A stretch of 64,000 bases of DNA from Paramecium tetraurelia (taxonomy: Eukaryota; Ciliophora; Oligohymenophorea; Peniculida; Parameciidae): contig NW_001799647.1 of the NCBI RefSeq assembly GCF_000165425.1, positions 62,001 through 126,000 on the forward strand, read 5' to 3'. The position numbers and the translations under genes were made by a program. Below, one piece after another: positions 1 through 14,308 of this stretch (positions within the stretch are counted from its first letter, which is position 1; every line of letters starts with the position of its first letter). The notes under the pieces are model-generated. The model did no database searches. It was not told the origin of the DNA and was given only the letters and a program-made list of their open reading frames with translations.

Positions 1-1022
1 GACCCTGTTGTATCAACAACAAATACACAGTCTACCATTCCGAATTCACATTCTGGTACTTATGACTGCATTATAGATTGAGATTATATGACCTTTTACT
101 CATTTGGCATCTTGCTTTATAATTTGGCATGTTCTTTCTCACTTTGTCCATCTTCTTTATTCTGAATTTGAAGTAAGAGTTTTGAATCCTCTTTATTCCC
201 TGTTACTTGTGGAGAAGCATCTTTCTTGATGTATTCATCCTTATTATTCATGTTATGATCCTTTACTTATATCGAATTCAATTCTTCATTTGATTTAGGG
301 TATTTAGTGATTGAATTCATCTTTGATTTTTAGGTTACAAACAAGTCAGTTAAACTCAGTAAAGTCTTTTTACCTTATGCTGAATTTGATGTAACTATGG
401 CTTCCTATTATTTAATTTTCTTATTGGGTTCTTCCTATTTTTACTTTTCTTTTTATTAAGTATTAATATTTTGATTCACTGTTCGTGGTTTTAGAAAAGA
501 TGTAGATGAATTGCTTTTAATGGAACTTTAACCCTACCTATTTCCTTAATAAAAAATTGATTTCCACCAGTCCTAAGAAGCTTTTTTATTATTTGCATCC
601 TATTGCTACTCCTTATTTTTATCATTTTATATAATCACTTTTATACTTTATTAATCACCTCCTAGTATTTAACTTACATCGACTTATTCTTATTATTCTT
701 ACTAATCCTTAGCTACTTTAAGCAGTTTGTGATTATCCAATACTTTTGATTAGATATTGTCATCCCTCGGATTTGTATTTTTAAAGAATTCCTTCAAAGT
801 TTTTTAAGTAGTCTATAGACTCTTAACATTTTATTTATCCTATTTTATCTCCTTCTTACTGGCTTATAATTGGATCATCCGACCCTACTTTTATGGAACT
901 TAATCTGAATGTTTTTGATTAATCTTGTTTTGTCTTTAATGTTCTATGGAATTAGGAAATCTGCTCAAGTATTGTTCAGCTTCTTTTATAGTTCGCTCAA
1001 TTGATTTGGATCGCTTAGCCAT
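1..1022 (-). CDS. vWA-domain protein, N-terminal part (C-terminus off window)
   Basis: The reading frame is open from an ATG at 1020-1022 to the window edge, about 340 residues, without TGA and without an evident intron. The first 320 residues are Lys/Gln/Asn-rich and low complexity (many TAA/TAG-encoded Gln) with no fold I recognise. The last residues read VDCVFVVDTTGS, which is the beta-1 strand and the start of the DxTGS MIDAS metal site of a von Willebrand factor A domain. In protists such vWA domains occur in alpha-kinases (VWKA) and other proteins. Which one this is cannot be told, because the rest of the domain lies outside the window. It is followed, head to tail on the same strand, by the coiled-coil gene at 1098-2220. 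Confidence 0.7.
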
Positions 1023-1097
1023 AATATAATAAAATTTGATTTGCTTTGGTCATAATTATGTCGGATTTATGTGTTTTTTATACGATAATAAATACTC

Positions 1098-2220
1098 TCA
1101 TGATAATTTAGGAAACTCCTACTCGTTGGTAACATCCACCTTCTATTATTATTACTAGGCGACTTATTATGGCTCTTTTTTGGTAAATTCAGTTTCAGGG
1201 GCATTCTCATAAAATGACCTTTTGGATTTAATCAAATCAATAGCCACATCAATTTAATTTAGATAAAATGGGGCAGCCACTTTAATTTAATCAAAATATT
1301 GGAAAGTAGTTAAATCATGTTATATGAATTGATTCTAAAATTTAATAGATAATTAATACTCCTTCTTTTTTCTCGAACTTTTAGAGGTAAGAAACCACAC
1401 TATCGCACAACTCTAAAAAACTATAAAATACATTAATTTACTTAATAAGTCCTCTCTCGCTGTGTTAGATTCTTCACCAACTTACTCTTCTTCACTTTCT
1501 TCTTCTTCAACTTCAATTTCTTCAGGAGCATCAGGATCTTCAACCTATATTCTATTGTAATGTCTTTCAATCTTCTTGGTATGCTTCTCCTCTGTCTTCT
1601 TGATCTTGTCTATCTTCGAAAGGATGTAATCTCTGTGTCTTTGTAATTCCTGTTAATTTTAATATTAATCCTTCAATTTAATATAGGCTTGGATGAGGGT
1701 GAGCACTCTTGAAGCAACTCCAAGTTGGAATTGGATCCTGTCTCTTTAATTCATGATGGTGTATTTGAAATTTTATTGGTCCTTTGTAATCTTTGATATG
1801 GCTTCATTATCCTCAGCACTTTTCTCTTATTTATTTGTCAAAGCCTTCAATTTCTATTTGTTTTGATGGTATTTAGAGCGATCATCAGAATACTTTGCAA
1901 GTGTCTCTCTCAAGTGCTGCAATTTCTAGGCTGAGAATTCGTATTCATCTTGAACCAATTTAAAAGTTCCTAAACTTACTAAATGTTAGGATGTAGATGC
2001 CTCCTTGAATAAGGCTTCAACTTCATGCTAATGATATGGACATATAATATACGATAGTCTATTCGAATAGGTCGATTTCTTTCTGGATGGCTACACTCCA
2101 TTCCTTGTTTCTTAAATCGTCAAGGGTCTTGTTTGACTGAATTTCTGGATGTTTTGATACAACATTGGAAGGTTTCTTCTACTTTTGGACTGTCTTTGGT
2201 TGTTGAATAATATGATTCAT
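1098..2220 (-). CDS. Coiled-coil protein of unknown function, 347 aa
   Basis: The model has four exons and three introns (2028-2052, 25 nt; 1413-1441, 29 nt; 1335-1359, 25 nt), all GTA...TAG, and ends in TGA at 1098-1100. The summed exons give 348 whole codons. Residues about 60-200 are highly charged and helical (long Lys/Glu/Gln runs, coiled coil). An acidic stretch of Glu follows (about residues 215-235), then a Gln run and the C-terminal end EQEFPKLS. I do not recognise a family. The layout of a helical region followed by a disordered tail with a conserved-looking EFPxL end recalls RNA-binding scaffold proteins, but that is only a guess. The start ATG at 2218-2220 is the first one after an upstream in-frame TGA. 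Confidence 0.75.
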
Positions 2221-2742
2221 AAATTAATTAATTGGATATGGTGATCCAAATCAACGTATTATGAAAAGATCTGCTTAATATGTTCTGTAATTTCATAGTT
2301 AAATTAATTTCAAAATTTAAAATTCATCATTTGAAAGAGTGACGCACATAAATTCTGCATTATTAATATTTAATATTATTTTTATATAATTAATTTGTCA
2401 ATAGCCCGCATTTTCATTTGAAATCTATATTTATATATTTCTATAAAATTTTAATTATTTTATAAAAGCATATATAATAAAATATTTGCCTAATATATTT
2501 CAAAATTACATTAAAATAATTTTGCACAAAATTTAATATTGATACGATAATCATAGAACTCTATTTTTTCTTAAGGAAATGAACAATCCACACATGAATT
2601 CATTTGATTAAACATAAATATCTAAGAAAATAGATTTTTGAAATCTAAAATGCATAGCCATAGGCCCACAAATGGCATTTTTTTAATAAAAAAGTATTAA
2701 TTTCAAATTAACTCTCTGCAAGATCTTTAATATTTTTATTAA
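2221..2742. other. Intergenic, AT-rich, no gene seen
   Basis: About 520 bases of very AT-rich sequence lie between the divergent starts of the coiled-coil gene (minus) and the large membrane-protein gene (plus). TGA is frequent in all frames and no RNA gene was recognised. Promoter elements for both genes presumably lie here, but no defined motif can be named. Confidence 0.6.
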
Positions 2743-5700
2743 ATGTTTTGTTATTTCTTCATACTCTACTTGATTTAGATATGCGCATATAAGATAATGG
2801 AAAATGAAATTTCATTGTATCCAACAGTAGGAGAATACTACGAATATGACTTGTTTTAGATTATGTATTAAGATGCATATATTGTGTATGAAAAAGGAGA
2901 ATAATATTATGAATAATAAAATATGAATAAGAGAGTATACGTAAATTATGAATAAAGATGGATGTAGAGACCTAAAATTGGAAATGTAGATATTGTTAAT
3001 CAGTTTTAAGAAATTAATAGTATAAGTGGAAATTGTATATAATTATTATTATTATTATAGAATATAAATCATTATCATCTAATAATACTCATTTTGGTAC
3101 TTTATCAATGGAAAATGAAGTAATAATATATGAATGGCACAATTAAATACTTTAATAAATTGGATCATCTGTATAGATAGATACTTCATTTATTTGTTTC
3201 AATATTCATTTATCTCCATTTTTTGATATTTTGGTTGATTGCTATTAAGATGATGAATTTAAATTATTGATTGTTTAGGATTAATAATACAATACTGTAT
3301 GTACATCATAATCATCTATACCTATTAAAACCAAACTCAAATCAATGATAAATGATAATAATGATACTTATATAATATATGCTTAATATTATCAAGATTA
3401 CTGTATGCTCTCATTATTTTCAAAATAGTATTCAAATTTAAGTTAATGGAATAACAACTTTATAGATTTTGATATACCAATTAGAATAAATCCTTACATT
3501 TATATACTCACTTAACAACAGATCCTATAATGTACTATTTCTTCAAATTAAACTTTTTAACTTCAATATAATTTCACATAACCTAACATCTCCAATTTTC
3601 TTACTATCAATCTTTATTACACCATTTCGACTTATTCTTAATGTGATCAAATATTACTATAATACCCATCAGATTCTGGAGAAGAATTTTTGATAACTTC
3701 CTTTTGGGGGTGTACAAACTAAATTATAATAAAGAATATCGATAATCAATACTAATTTAATGAAGCAATTTAAACAATAGTTTAGAACAACTAGTATATA
3801 ATATTTTAATAAAAACAAATAATACATCTTTACTAAATTGGAAAACCAGTAGTCTTCTAATATAATAATAAAATTGAAACCAATTCCCTATTATACTTTA
3901 ATTTTGATAATGAATTATTTTCATTTAATGAGATGATAATTGCTTATAAGATTTAAATTCCATCGTTAAAGATCAACCTAACTAACGTATAAGTTCAAGG
4001 GAACAATTCTCATTTCTCTATAGTGTGTTTTAATTAAAAGAAGCCCCAAAACTAAAATATTTTAAAAATTAATCTCACGATATTGCCTAAGAATGATACG
4101 AATATTTATGTAATGTTCAATTAGAGTATTCCTTAGTACTAATATGCAATCATGAATAATATTAACACAAATTTTTTCAGCTTCTCAGGACCTTTCTTAA
4201 AATTTTAATAAAATAATGATACAGACTATTTTTCGTTTAGTTCAACAACTTTTACTGAGATTGGTAGTTTGAGTTATTATTATTTAGTTTCATAACTCTC
4301 AATAATGTAAAATATTTCAGAAACCTTATTATATTTCATTGGGTACAATAAATCATAACTTTAGATATTTTATTGCTCTAAGTATCCTTAGCAATCTAAA
4401 TTAAGTTATTAAAATTTAAATGTAATCTAAATTTCTGTTAACGCAACTTCCCTCTAAACTGCTTATAGTATATACCCTGAGATTCTAATAATTGGACTTA
4501 GTGATAATTAGACAATCTATTTATATTAATAACAATATGAAGTTAAAGGCGCTTATAGTAATTCAAATTAAACATTTGAATAAGAAATCTTAAATTTTTT
4601 GGTAACCTAAAATAATATTGTAATTCTATTTAGCAATTATGAAATTTCAATAATGACATTAGATTTTGAAAATATCTTAGACTTAAATTAGGAGTAAATC
4701 AATTAACTTTTTAAAACCAAAACCATTTAATTCAACCCTTAATAGATTGTTATGAATACACAATTATAATCATCCTTCTTATTTATAAATAATATTTATG
4801 ATGTTATCATAATTTCATTACAATAAAATAGCAAGCCGATCCCAATTTAATTGATTTAAGTGAATTTTGCAATTAAGCAAATTAATTTAGTTAACTAATA
4901 ACTAATTTTATCTTATATTTGCAACAATAATTAGTCTATTTGTTTTCAAGTTTGGAACGTTTAAAATTTACCTAAATATTATTATGAGAAGAATCTTTGT
5001 GAAGTTGATAATGGTAATAACGTGACTATATAATCAGATAATTTGTTCTTTTATGTCACTTTTACTAATCACACTGTTTACATCTATAATCCTTCATTAC
5101 CATATCATATGAGTTTATATTTTAAAACAATATTAAGTTCAATAAATAGTATTGCTTTTTAAAACTAAAATTCATTATTATTCAATTAATCAATTATTTT
5201 TGGGTAAAACACATTTTATTCACTTACTTAAACTTAAGGAATGATGATATCATATATGTAAAGCAATCAATATAATTTTACTTACCCATAAACTATTTAT
5301 AATTACTCTGTAACTTCTGCATTAAATCCATTAGCCATATAGAGAACTCCTAATTAAAGTATTACTTACTTAACAAATTTCACTGTAATTAAAAATAAAA
5401 CTATTTCTATTAATCTAACTCTTGATTAATAAGATAATCGCAATAATCATTTTTCATATCCAATCAATATAATTGTTGATAGATAATTCAATTCCTGCTA
5501 ACTGTTCTACAATATTAGTAATCTAAATTCTATTGATATTTTATAAGTTTAATAATTGATAGCGAAGGGTTGTGTTATTACTGAATATAAATATACTTAT
5601 AATAATTTAATAAATTTTAGTTAAGATTTGGCACATTCGTTAATAATAACTTCAATAAATAACTAGTTTGTTTCCTTACTGAATAACACTGTAATTATAA

Positions 5701-6902
5701 TATTAAATAATAACTTAAAAAATACAAGTTAGACAAATATCAATTTCACTTAATGTCTAGTTTCGACATCATACAATTACACATCTTATTCAATTTGTTA
5801 AAATGAAACTTCATAATATTTAGTTAACTTTACATTAAATTCTGAAGGCGAAATAGGAAATCTAATGTATTTACCACTTCCCCAAGCATTTTCAAATATA
5901 TTCAAAATGAGAATCAGTAAAGGCTAAATTTTCATTCTTGGTGAATTTGTTAATTAAAATCAATATTTGTATTGGTTTAACTAATCCAATAACAGTTTTA
6001 TTTAATTAACTTAAGAATTTAGCATACTGGATGATAATTAGCATAATTGTCAAGACTTTTCTGTTGACTAATTTTCATATAATGGTTATGAATAATAAAA
6101 TTTGATATTAATTTTGTAAACAATAAGGAATCAACTTTATTATCAAATAATTGAAATTAAAGGTGAAAATATTATCATAAATCCTCTAATTTATGTGATT
6201 ATTCATTATTGCAATTTTTAATATAGTTGCGTTGATTTGAATCAATTCAATTACGTTCTAATTATAAAAATAATTGATGGAAAAGTAGCAGTCCTTGTAA
6301 CTGATACATATAGTGTTAGTTATCTAGTCAATATTCTAATAAACCCTGGAAAGGCTTAATAGTCTAATTATTTAGCTGCTGTTATTAGGACTATTCCAAA
6401 TTATTTCTACCATCTTTATACTGGTAATTCTTTTTATTTTGGTGGTGTTCTGATTCAATAATATCAACTAAAGGGCGGTTATGTTATGGGAATTTATTAT
6501 TTAGATGGCTATGAAAATAAAAGTATAGTTGAACCAATTCTGATGTAAGGTTCATTTGGAACATCCGTTTCTAAGTAATATGCTGTGATTTTAAATTAAA
6601 AATATCCCAGTGGCATTGCTCTATGTCTTGACAATCCATTTATTTACCCTTTTAGTACCTAAAATATAACTTGTAATTTGGAAAGAGGTTTACAATAACG
6701 TATTGTCTACCTGGGCTGTCGTAACGCTTTTTATCATGGTATTTATAATATTACATTCAATCTCCAAATCAAAGAACATAATAGTAGAGGATAGATTTAT
6801 GCCCTACTAAGTTTAATTGTTTTAATGCTATTTTATTTTATCTATAAAATTATTTCCAACTTTAGGAGTCTAAAATATCTTAATATAGAAGTTGAATTAT
6901 GA
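2743..6902 (+). CDS. Large secreted/type I membrane protein, 1377 aa, unknown function
   Basis: With TAA/TAG as Gln the frame stays open for 4.1 kb, interrupted only by one 26-nt intron (3035-3060, GTA...TAG), to TGA at 6900-6902. The product starts with a hydrophobic leader (MFCYFFILYLIQICAYK, a likely signal peptide). A very long Asn/Ser/Thr/Tyr-rich ectodomain without obvious cysteine-rich repeats follows. One hydrophobic segment lies near the C-terminus (about residues 1345-1362, LLSLIVLMLFYFIYK), followed by a short basic tail. It is therefore predicted to sit in a surface or endomembrane with the bulk outside or lumenal. I recognise no named domain. Bases 2859-3665 are duplicated in inverted orientation at 22632-23425. 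The partial gene at 60123 has a similar start and general composition. Confidence 0.8.
2859..3665 (+). repeat. Arm 1 of a long dispersed inverted repeat
   Basis: This 807-nt segment, the 5' part of the large membrane-protein gene including its intron, matches the reverse complement of 22632-23425 almost base for base. Reading both, I found a handful of substitutions, one 14-nt stretch present only here (around 2908-2922) and one base missing here (around 3484). This arm is the intact, coding copy. Confidence 0.9.
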
Positions 6903-7806
6903 TATTTCATTTTATGATGTTAAATAAATGTAAATTAAAAAAAATTTCACAAATTTCAATAATGATATTTTTCTAACAAACTGATGTTTAAGTAATTAAG
7001 TAAATATATAAAAATTATATTTTTTTACAAAAAATTAGTATCTCAATAATTTTGTTTTGTCGAATATAATATGAAAATTCTAGAATATATGATTAAATAT
7101 TAAATTAATACAGCAGATGAATTAAGAAGATTCTAAAGTAAATAACACATTTAAATATGAGAAGTAGAAATTCAAAAGTTCTTTTAATAAAAAGATTGTA
7201 ATATATATTTAGGTTTATTTCTTAATTATTGAGAATTGAGAAGAGAAATTGAGAGTAAATATTAATTTATAACTAGCATAGTAATTTATTGAAAACTATT
7301 TTTGAAAAGAAATTATGATACATTAAAAGGAATTAACTATTATGTAGGGATAGGAATATGAAGTTATTTTAAAGGAATTAAAAATAGAATTTAGAGAAAT
7401 CTGTTTCATTAAGCACCACTAGATAAATCTTAAATAGGATTTAATTGAAATCTTAAAACTATCAATTATAGATTTAGACAAATCTGTGTATGTTTTGATC
7501 CTTGTAAGAATCCTACTATCTATAAATTAAAGAGTGGAAAATATTTAGGTACTTTAATTGGAATGAAACTGAACTAGATGAAGTCAACGTTTTAATTAAA
7601 GTATTAACATTAATTTATTATTTATATTTAATATTCTTCAAAAAATATGTAAGATTTATTTATTCTAATGAACTTAGGGCGCCGAAACATTAGTAAGATA
7701 TTAATCTATTCTTAATAGTGCATTTTTGAGTAACATATCCATGTGTCTCTACATTAGTTGTTGGATGTCTAAATATTGTTATTAAGTTCAATAAATCAAT
7801 TTAAAC
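6903..7806. other. Poorly resolved region, possibly decayed coding sequence
   Basis: No gene model holds across this 0.9 kb. A 74-residue open frame at 7342-7566 (start MQGQEYEVILKELK) and an overlapping frame with a Cys-containing stretch (VCFDPCKNPTIYKLKSGKYL, about 7484-7543) look protein-like but cannot be joined by plausible introns. Either an undetected multi-intron gene or a pseudogene is possible. From 6903 to about 7060 the sequence is plain AT-rich spacer. Confidence 0.3.
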
Positions 7807-8159
7807 ATGGATAATTTTAAATTAGACGATTACTCTACCTACCTTGCACTAACCATAGGCGGGGGATCTCTATTCATACTCTCCTTTTTATTTGGACTAT
7901 TCAGAGCATGCATACTGCATTCTAGTGTGTTTTGGGGTTAGCTTTGTTGTCTTACCTTTGGATAGACACTTATAACAATCGGTATGGGTTTTGGATAGAC
8001 ATCAAAAGATGTGGTAATATATTAGAAATAAGGACTTAGTATGGCTAAATTGACTTTACCTTTAATTACCCGGTGGCTGAATTTATTGGTATATGTGGAA
8101 TCTTTGTATAAGCATTACATAATTGTTATGAACATAGCTTGGATGAAGATTCGAAATGA
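7807..8159 (+). CDS. Small multi-pass membrane protein, about 108 aa
   Basis: The ATG at 7807 opens a frame with two hydrophobic segments (about residues 14-32, with GGGSLFILSFLFGLF, and 45-60). A 26-nt GTA...TAG intron (8014-8039) follows, then a third segment (about residues 79-92, PVAEFIGICGIFVQAL), ending in TGA at 8157-8159. Exons sum to 109 whole codons. No family is recognised. The same frame continues after this TGA for another 116 codons and contains further hydrophobic sequence, so the true gene may be longer, or the downstream part may be a separate or decayed piece. Confidence 0.5.
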
Positions 8160-8814
8160 ATTATCATATTTATTGAAATTTATAAAATATTATAGTACTA
8201 AAAATATTCTAAGGATTACTACTAGAATTGGAAATTGTAATACCTATATAATTTATTAATGGTGGTATATGTCCTAAGTGTTAGTTTATTTTCTTGTAAT
8301 GATTGTAATTTGCGGTTCAAGTTTTTGACATTAAGTTTGGTTGGAACAAGTTTAAATTAAAAGTCTAATATGTAATTTTATTCTGATTAAGTTGAACCTC
8401 AAGAGGATGTTATTAATATTATTAAAACTATTTCAATATTTTAAACAGAATTCCAATTAGAAGAAAGGTTAGTATTTAATTGGGAACTGGAGTCTGATAT
8501 CATTTGAAAAAGATAGCGTGTTATAGAGAAACTTGATTAAAATGCTTTAGTGATCGCTTAAAAGTATAAGTTTAATTTGAAATGATTGATTTAGCTACTG
8601 AACTAGGAGTTGAGTGATTTTAAGATATATTATATAAATAGGCCATGGGTTGTTGGATGTTGCTATTTATGGTTGCACCTATGAACTTCCTTAAATTAGG
8701 AGTTGGAGTATATGGATATTGGGAATGAGGGAATACTGATTAATGATTATGAGAACATAGGGTTTAATATTATATATAAAAATCAGATAATAATTTAAAT
8801 AGTTTAAAAAAAAA
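8160..8814. other. Open but unassigned sequence between two plus-strand genes
   Basis: The frame of the preceding small membrane protein is open again from 8160 to a TGA at 8505-8507, with a Met at 8263 followed by hydrophobic sequence (MVVYVLSVSLFS). After that, TGA codons come at near-random spacing. I could not build a gene with normal introns here. The last 100 bases include the presumed promoter of the Polo-like kinase gene. Confidence 0.3.
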
Positions 8815-10932
<2,118 letters not shown>

Positions 10933-11093
10933 ATAAAAGATATTCTGATAACTATAATAAAAAAATAGTTTTGTTAATTTATTCAAATTTTTAATTTGGT
11001 GATTCTGTGTTTAGAAATATTGTTTACAATCTAAAAATTAAGTAGATCTTTGCAAATAATGAAGAACTAATTTGAAAACAAAACTATGTTATA

Positions 11094-13132
11094 TCATTTA
11101 ATCAATTTATTTTTACTCCAAACTCCAATAATTGAACCAAAAGTACCATGTCCATCAACGTAATCCTGATTGAATTCTCCTTTGTAACATTCATTATTCG
11201 ATAAATATAATGCTCCTTGGCCATCCTTAAGATCATTCTTAAAATTGCCAACATACTTAACCCAATAACTAATTAGTTATCATGAACTCTTACTTTCCAA
11301 TCAGATCAAAATTCGAACAATCAAATGGAGTATCCACTTTGGTTGGTTCCTTATTGTACAATGTTCCAAATCCAGAGAATTAATCATTTTCAAATTATCC
11401 TTCATATGCCTTTTAGCCAACACCATAGAAGAGAGTACCATAACCATGCATTTTATTCTATTTCCATTAGCCTTCATAATAGCCACCTTCAACAAATTGA
11501 TATCTTCCAAAACCATCTCTTAATTGATTATATATCTCTCCTACATATGATGATCCATCTTAATATTGCTCAGTTTTGAAACATCTTGATCTATTCAATT
11601 CGATCATCTATTCCATTTCCTATCTATAATTTATGTCTTTCTTCGCAACATAACTAATTGGTATTTCAGTGTAACTTAAAGGAATGCTATTGCATGATGG
11701 ATGAGTGTCTATGGTGATTACCTGGGGATTTGATTACTAGGTAGTTTTAGTGGTATCTGAGTAAAAAGGCTTTTGTGATTCCACTAAGGATATCCGAGGT
11801 TTGGACGATACAGTGGGCACTACAAAAGGACCTATTGAGTACGATTACAACCCATTTCCTATTAACTATTCGATCTTCTCCTTATCGGTGAATTGTTTCT
11901 ATTAGGAAGAGTTTGTAAATTATAACGAAGAATTCACTAATTGTTTATTGAATGAATAGTCAACTGAAGGATAACTAGTTAATTTCTATTATTAGATAGC
12001 TGATTTGCTAGGATCTCTAATAACCATTTATTCCTAATACTTATAAAACCCCAACTCTTTCTTTTTGGTCTTCTTGATCACAATCTTTGGTTTGATTCTT
12101 AATTGCTCTAATTCAACCATAATTTTGCTGGGTCTGCTCTCAATTTGTTCTTTCAATTGATTTAATGTTTCTGGTAGGATGTCTTCCTTCAAATTCATGG
12201 GAGGCTTGGAATCCATACAAATTGCAGAACTATTGATCAAGGAATTCTCCAAGGATTTAGATACTCCTGCATCTGGATTGCCTTTCATCAGATTCATTAC
12301 TTGATTGAAATCCGGCCTGGATTCTTCATCCATCGACAACATGGCCACGATAACCTACTCATACTTAATTGAATAATTCTTCCTCAATAGAGCTAGTTTC
12401 CTTGACACATCCACATGGCCTCCTTCAAAACTGATAATAATTATAATGAATCATACTCAAAAGAATCTCGACAGTGATCCAACAAACTGGCTTGCAACAT
12501 ACACATTCCCAGACTCCATACATCACTCTTATACATATTGTGTCTGGGATATTGATTGTTCTGATTGATGGCTTCCAATAACTTTGGTGATAATTCAAAT
12601 AATTTCTAATTCTCTGGATTCTATTGAGCCATTTGAAATGCACTCTATTGAAAGTAATTGTCGCAAAGTTTTAAGGTGTGTTCATTCACATAACTAATAG
12701 TCAAAGGCCTGATGTTCTGATGCACTAAATGTGCTTCTTGCATAGTCATCAACAACTTAATTATGGTATGATATAAAGTACATTAACAAGGCCCAACAAT
12801 TAATTCCACAGTTCCTACTCTGTCCAGAATGCTCCTCTACCTTTTCTATTCGCAATCTCCTTATGCAATGAAGTAGAGTAATATTCACTTACGACATACA
12901 TTATGTGATAAGAAGTGCACAATTCCTATTCCTTCTGTATTCCACTCTCCAATATTTTCACCAAATTTGGATGTTCAACCTTTGCCCTCTTCACAAATCC
13001 ATCATGTTGACTTTCATCCTAGATTATCACTTTCCTCATTGCGCAAATCTAATTGTATTTCCTAATCAAAGTGGCTTTCCCATAGCGTGAATCCTGTATT
13101 TGTCCCTCCTACTTGCTCTCTTAGGCACCCAT
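11094..13132 (-). CDS. Kinase-like domain fused to C-terminal MORN repeats, 653 aa
   Basis: One frame joins a protein-kinase-like domain (about residues 15-330) to a Gln/Ser linker and at least five MORN repeats (about 505-650; YEGQF, GFGTLY, YVGNFKNDLKDGQG). The start is MGAQESK, a likely N-myristoylation signal. The kinase part keeps the shape (KSDVWSLGMCMLQ in subdomain IX; SMDEESRPDF near the end), but the catalytic loop reads VHQNIRPLT instead of HRDxKxxN and the DFG position reads CDNYF, so it is probably a pseudokinase. MORN repeats usually bind membranes or organise cortical structures. Introns: 12756-12781 (ends AAG), 12431-12456 (CAG), 11269-11293 (TAG). Exons sum to 654 codons. The junction near 12025-12040 is open, with no stop between the two parts. 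Confidence 0.8.
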
Positions 13133-13732
13133 TTTATATTTAACAAATATTATTTATATCTTCTATTCAATTATTATTATTTCAACTGTTAAGACAACAC
13201 TACCTCATTCAAACTAAACGAAGAATCTAATTAATCTCAAAACAAATGGTTTATTCAATTGAAACATTAATACTAATTATTCAAACCAAAATATAGAAAA
13301 TATAGAAAACGATTTCTATCCTACTACCTTATAATGTCTAAAAATATAATCACGAATATATTTTTGTTAAGAATTCTAATTTAAGGTTGTGGTTTTAAAA
13401 ATAATAGTGGTAGTTCCTTCTGTACTGGAAAGTCGAGATGGATCCAATATAAAAAGGCGTTACGATTATTGTATATTCAACCTACTCTTAAATTCTTTCC
13501 CATATCTGAATGAAATTCTAAATGAATTATAATATTTTAACAGGATGAATTTTAATTATAGAATGTAAACATTACAATGCATACACTGAACTCAAGGATA
13601 TAGACGCAAGTAATCCACTAAATTTGTTTCGGCTCTTCTTTCGATTTGCTTGTAGGATTGACATTCGAAACATGAATTATCCACATTTAAACTAAGGTAA
13701 GATTGAGTTTGATCGTATAATAAATAATGAAT
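13133..13732. other. Spacer with a possible gene remnant
   Basis: No complete gene could be built. On the plus strand an ATG at 13334 can be joined over a 22-nt GTT...TAG segment to a stretch with VVVPSVLES, KRRYDYCIFNLLLNS and FPYLNEILNEL. This faintly resembles the N-terminus of a ClpP protease, but the rest of such a protein is absent. Another open stretch (about 13575-13713) is protein-like in composition. A decayed gene is the likeliest reading, at low confidence. Confidence 0.25.
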
Positions 13733-14250
13733 TCAATGGTAATGTACAGAATGAGACAATGTACTATCTATGTCTATGGTTCTGGATTCATATGGATATG
13801 CTCCGAATTTAGGAGGGTTTCTGTAATATCTTTAGACTGCAGGTAATTTCAGTCGAGGACTGCAACTGCGTCGATGTTGATTGAAATATTTCTTGCCGCT
13901 TTCATCTTTTTGAAAGTTGTTCATTTTATCAATCATCTATTTAAGATTCTCCTAAGCTCTCGGATTACGAATTGTGCGAAATCGAGCTGAAGGGGGAGAT
14001 TTATCCACCACAAAAACTGCCCTAACCACTGGGTCTAGATTCTTAATGTAAGTAGCTATTTCAGAAGAGGCTCCACGATAATTCTTATATCTTCCAAGAA
14101 TTGTTGGATCAGAAAACAGTTTTTGATTTTCAAGTCTTGGTTCATTAAAATTAAGAGAGTATACCTTTCGATTGGATTTCGGGCGAGAATTATGCTGTTT
14201 AAATAATTGACTTTCGAAGCCATTTCCCCATCATGAAGGTTGGCATCCAT
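13733..14250 (-). CDS. Hypothetical basic protein, about 162 aa
   Basis: The ATG at 14248-14250 (MDANLHDGEMASK) opens a frame with one 29-nt intron at 14136-14164 (GTA...AAG) and ends in TGA at 13733-13735; exons give 163 whole codons. The middle is rich in Arg/Pro/Tyr (for example SPPSARFRTIRNPRA and RYYRNPPKFGAYPYESR), with no membrane segment and no domain I know. A further in-frame ATG at 14287-14289 would add 13 residues. The gene is divergent from the hypothetical gene starting at 14309, so the two share a promoter region of about 60 bases. Function unknown. Confidence 0.6.
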
Positions 14251-14308
14251 AGTAAATCGATTAAGTTCAAGTTTATTAGAGATATACATAAATAATATAT
14301 AATTATAA

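Noticed and set aside
8041-8259. Standard-code ORF of 72 codons in the membrane-protein region
   Set aside because: TAA/TAG are Gln codons here. The correct frame is entered through the intron at 8014-8039, which puts this ATG out of frame.
14195-14211. A 17-nt GTC...CAG intron in the hypothetical gene at 13733-14250
   Set aside because: A 29-nt GTA...AAG intron at 14136-14164 solves the frame with normal length.
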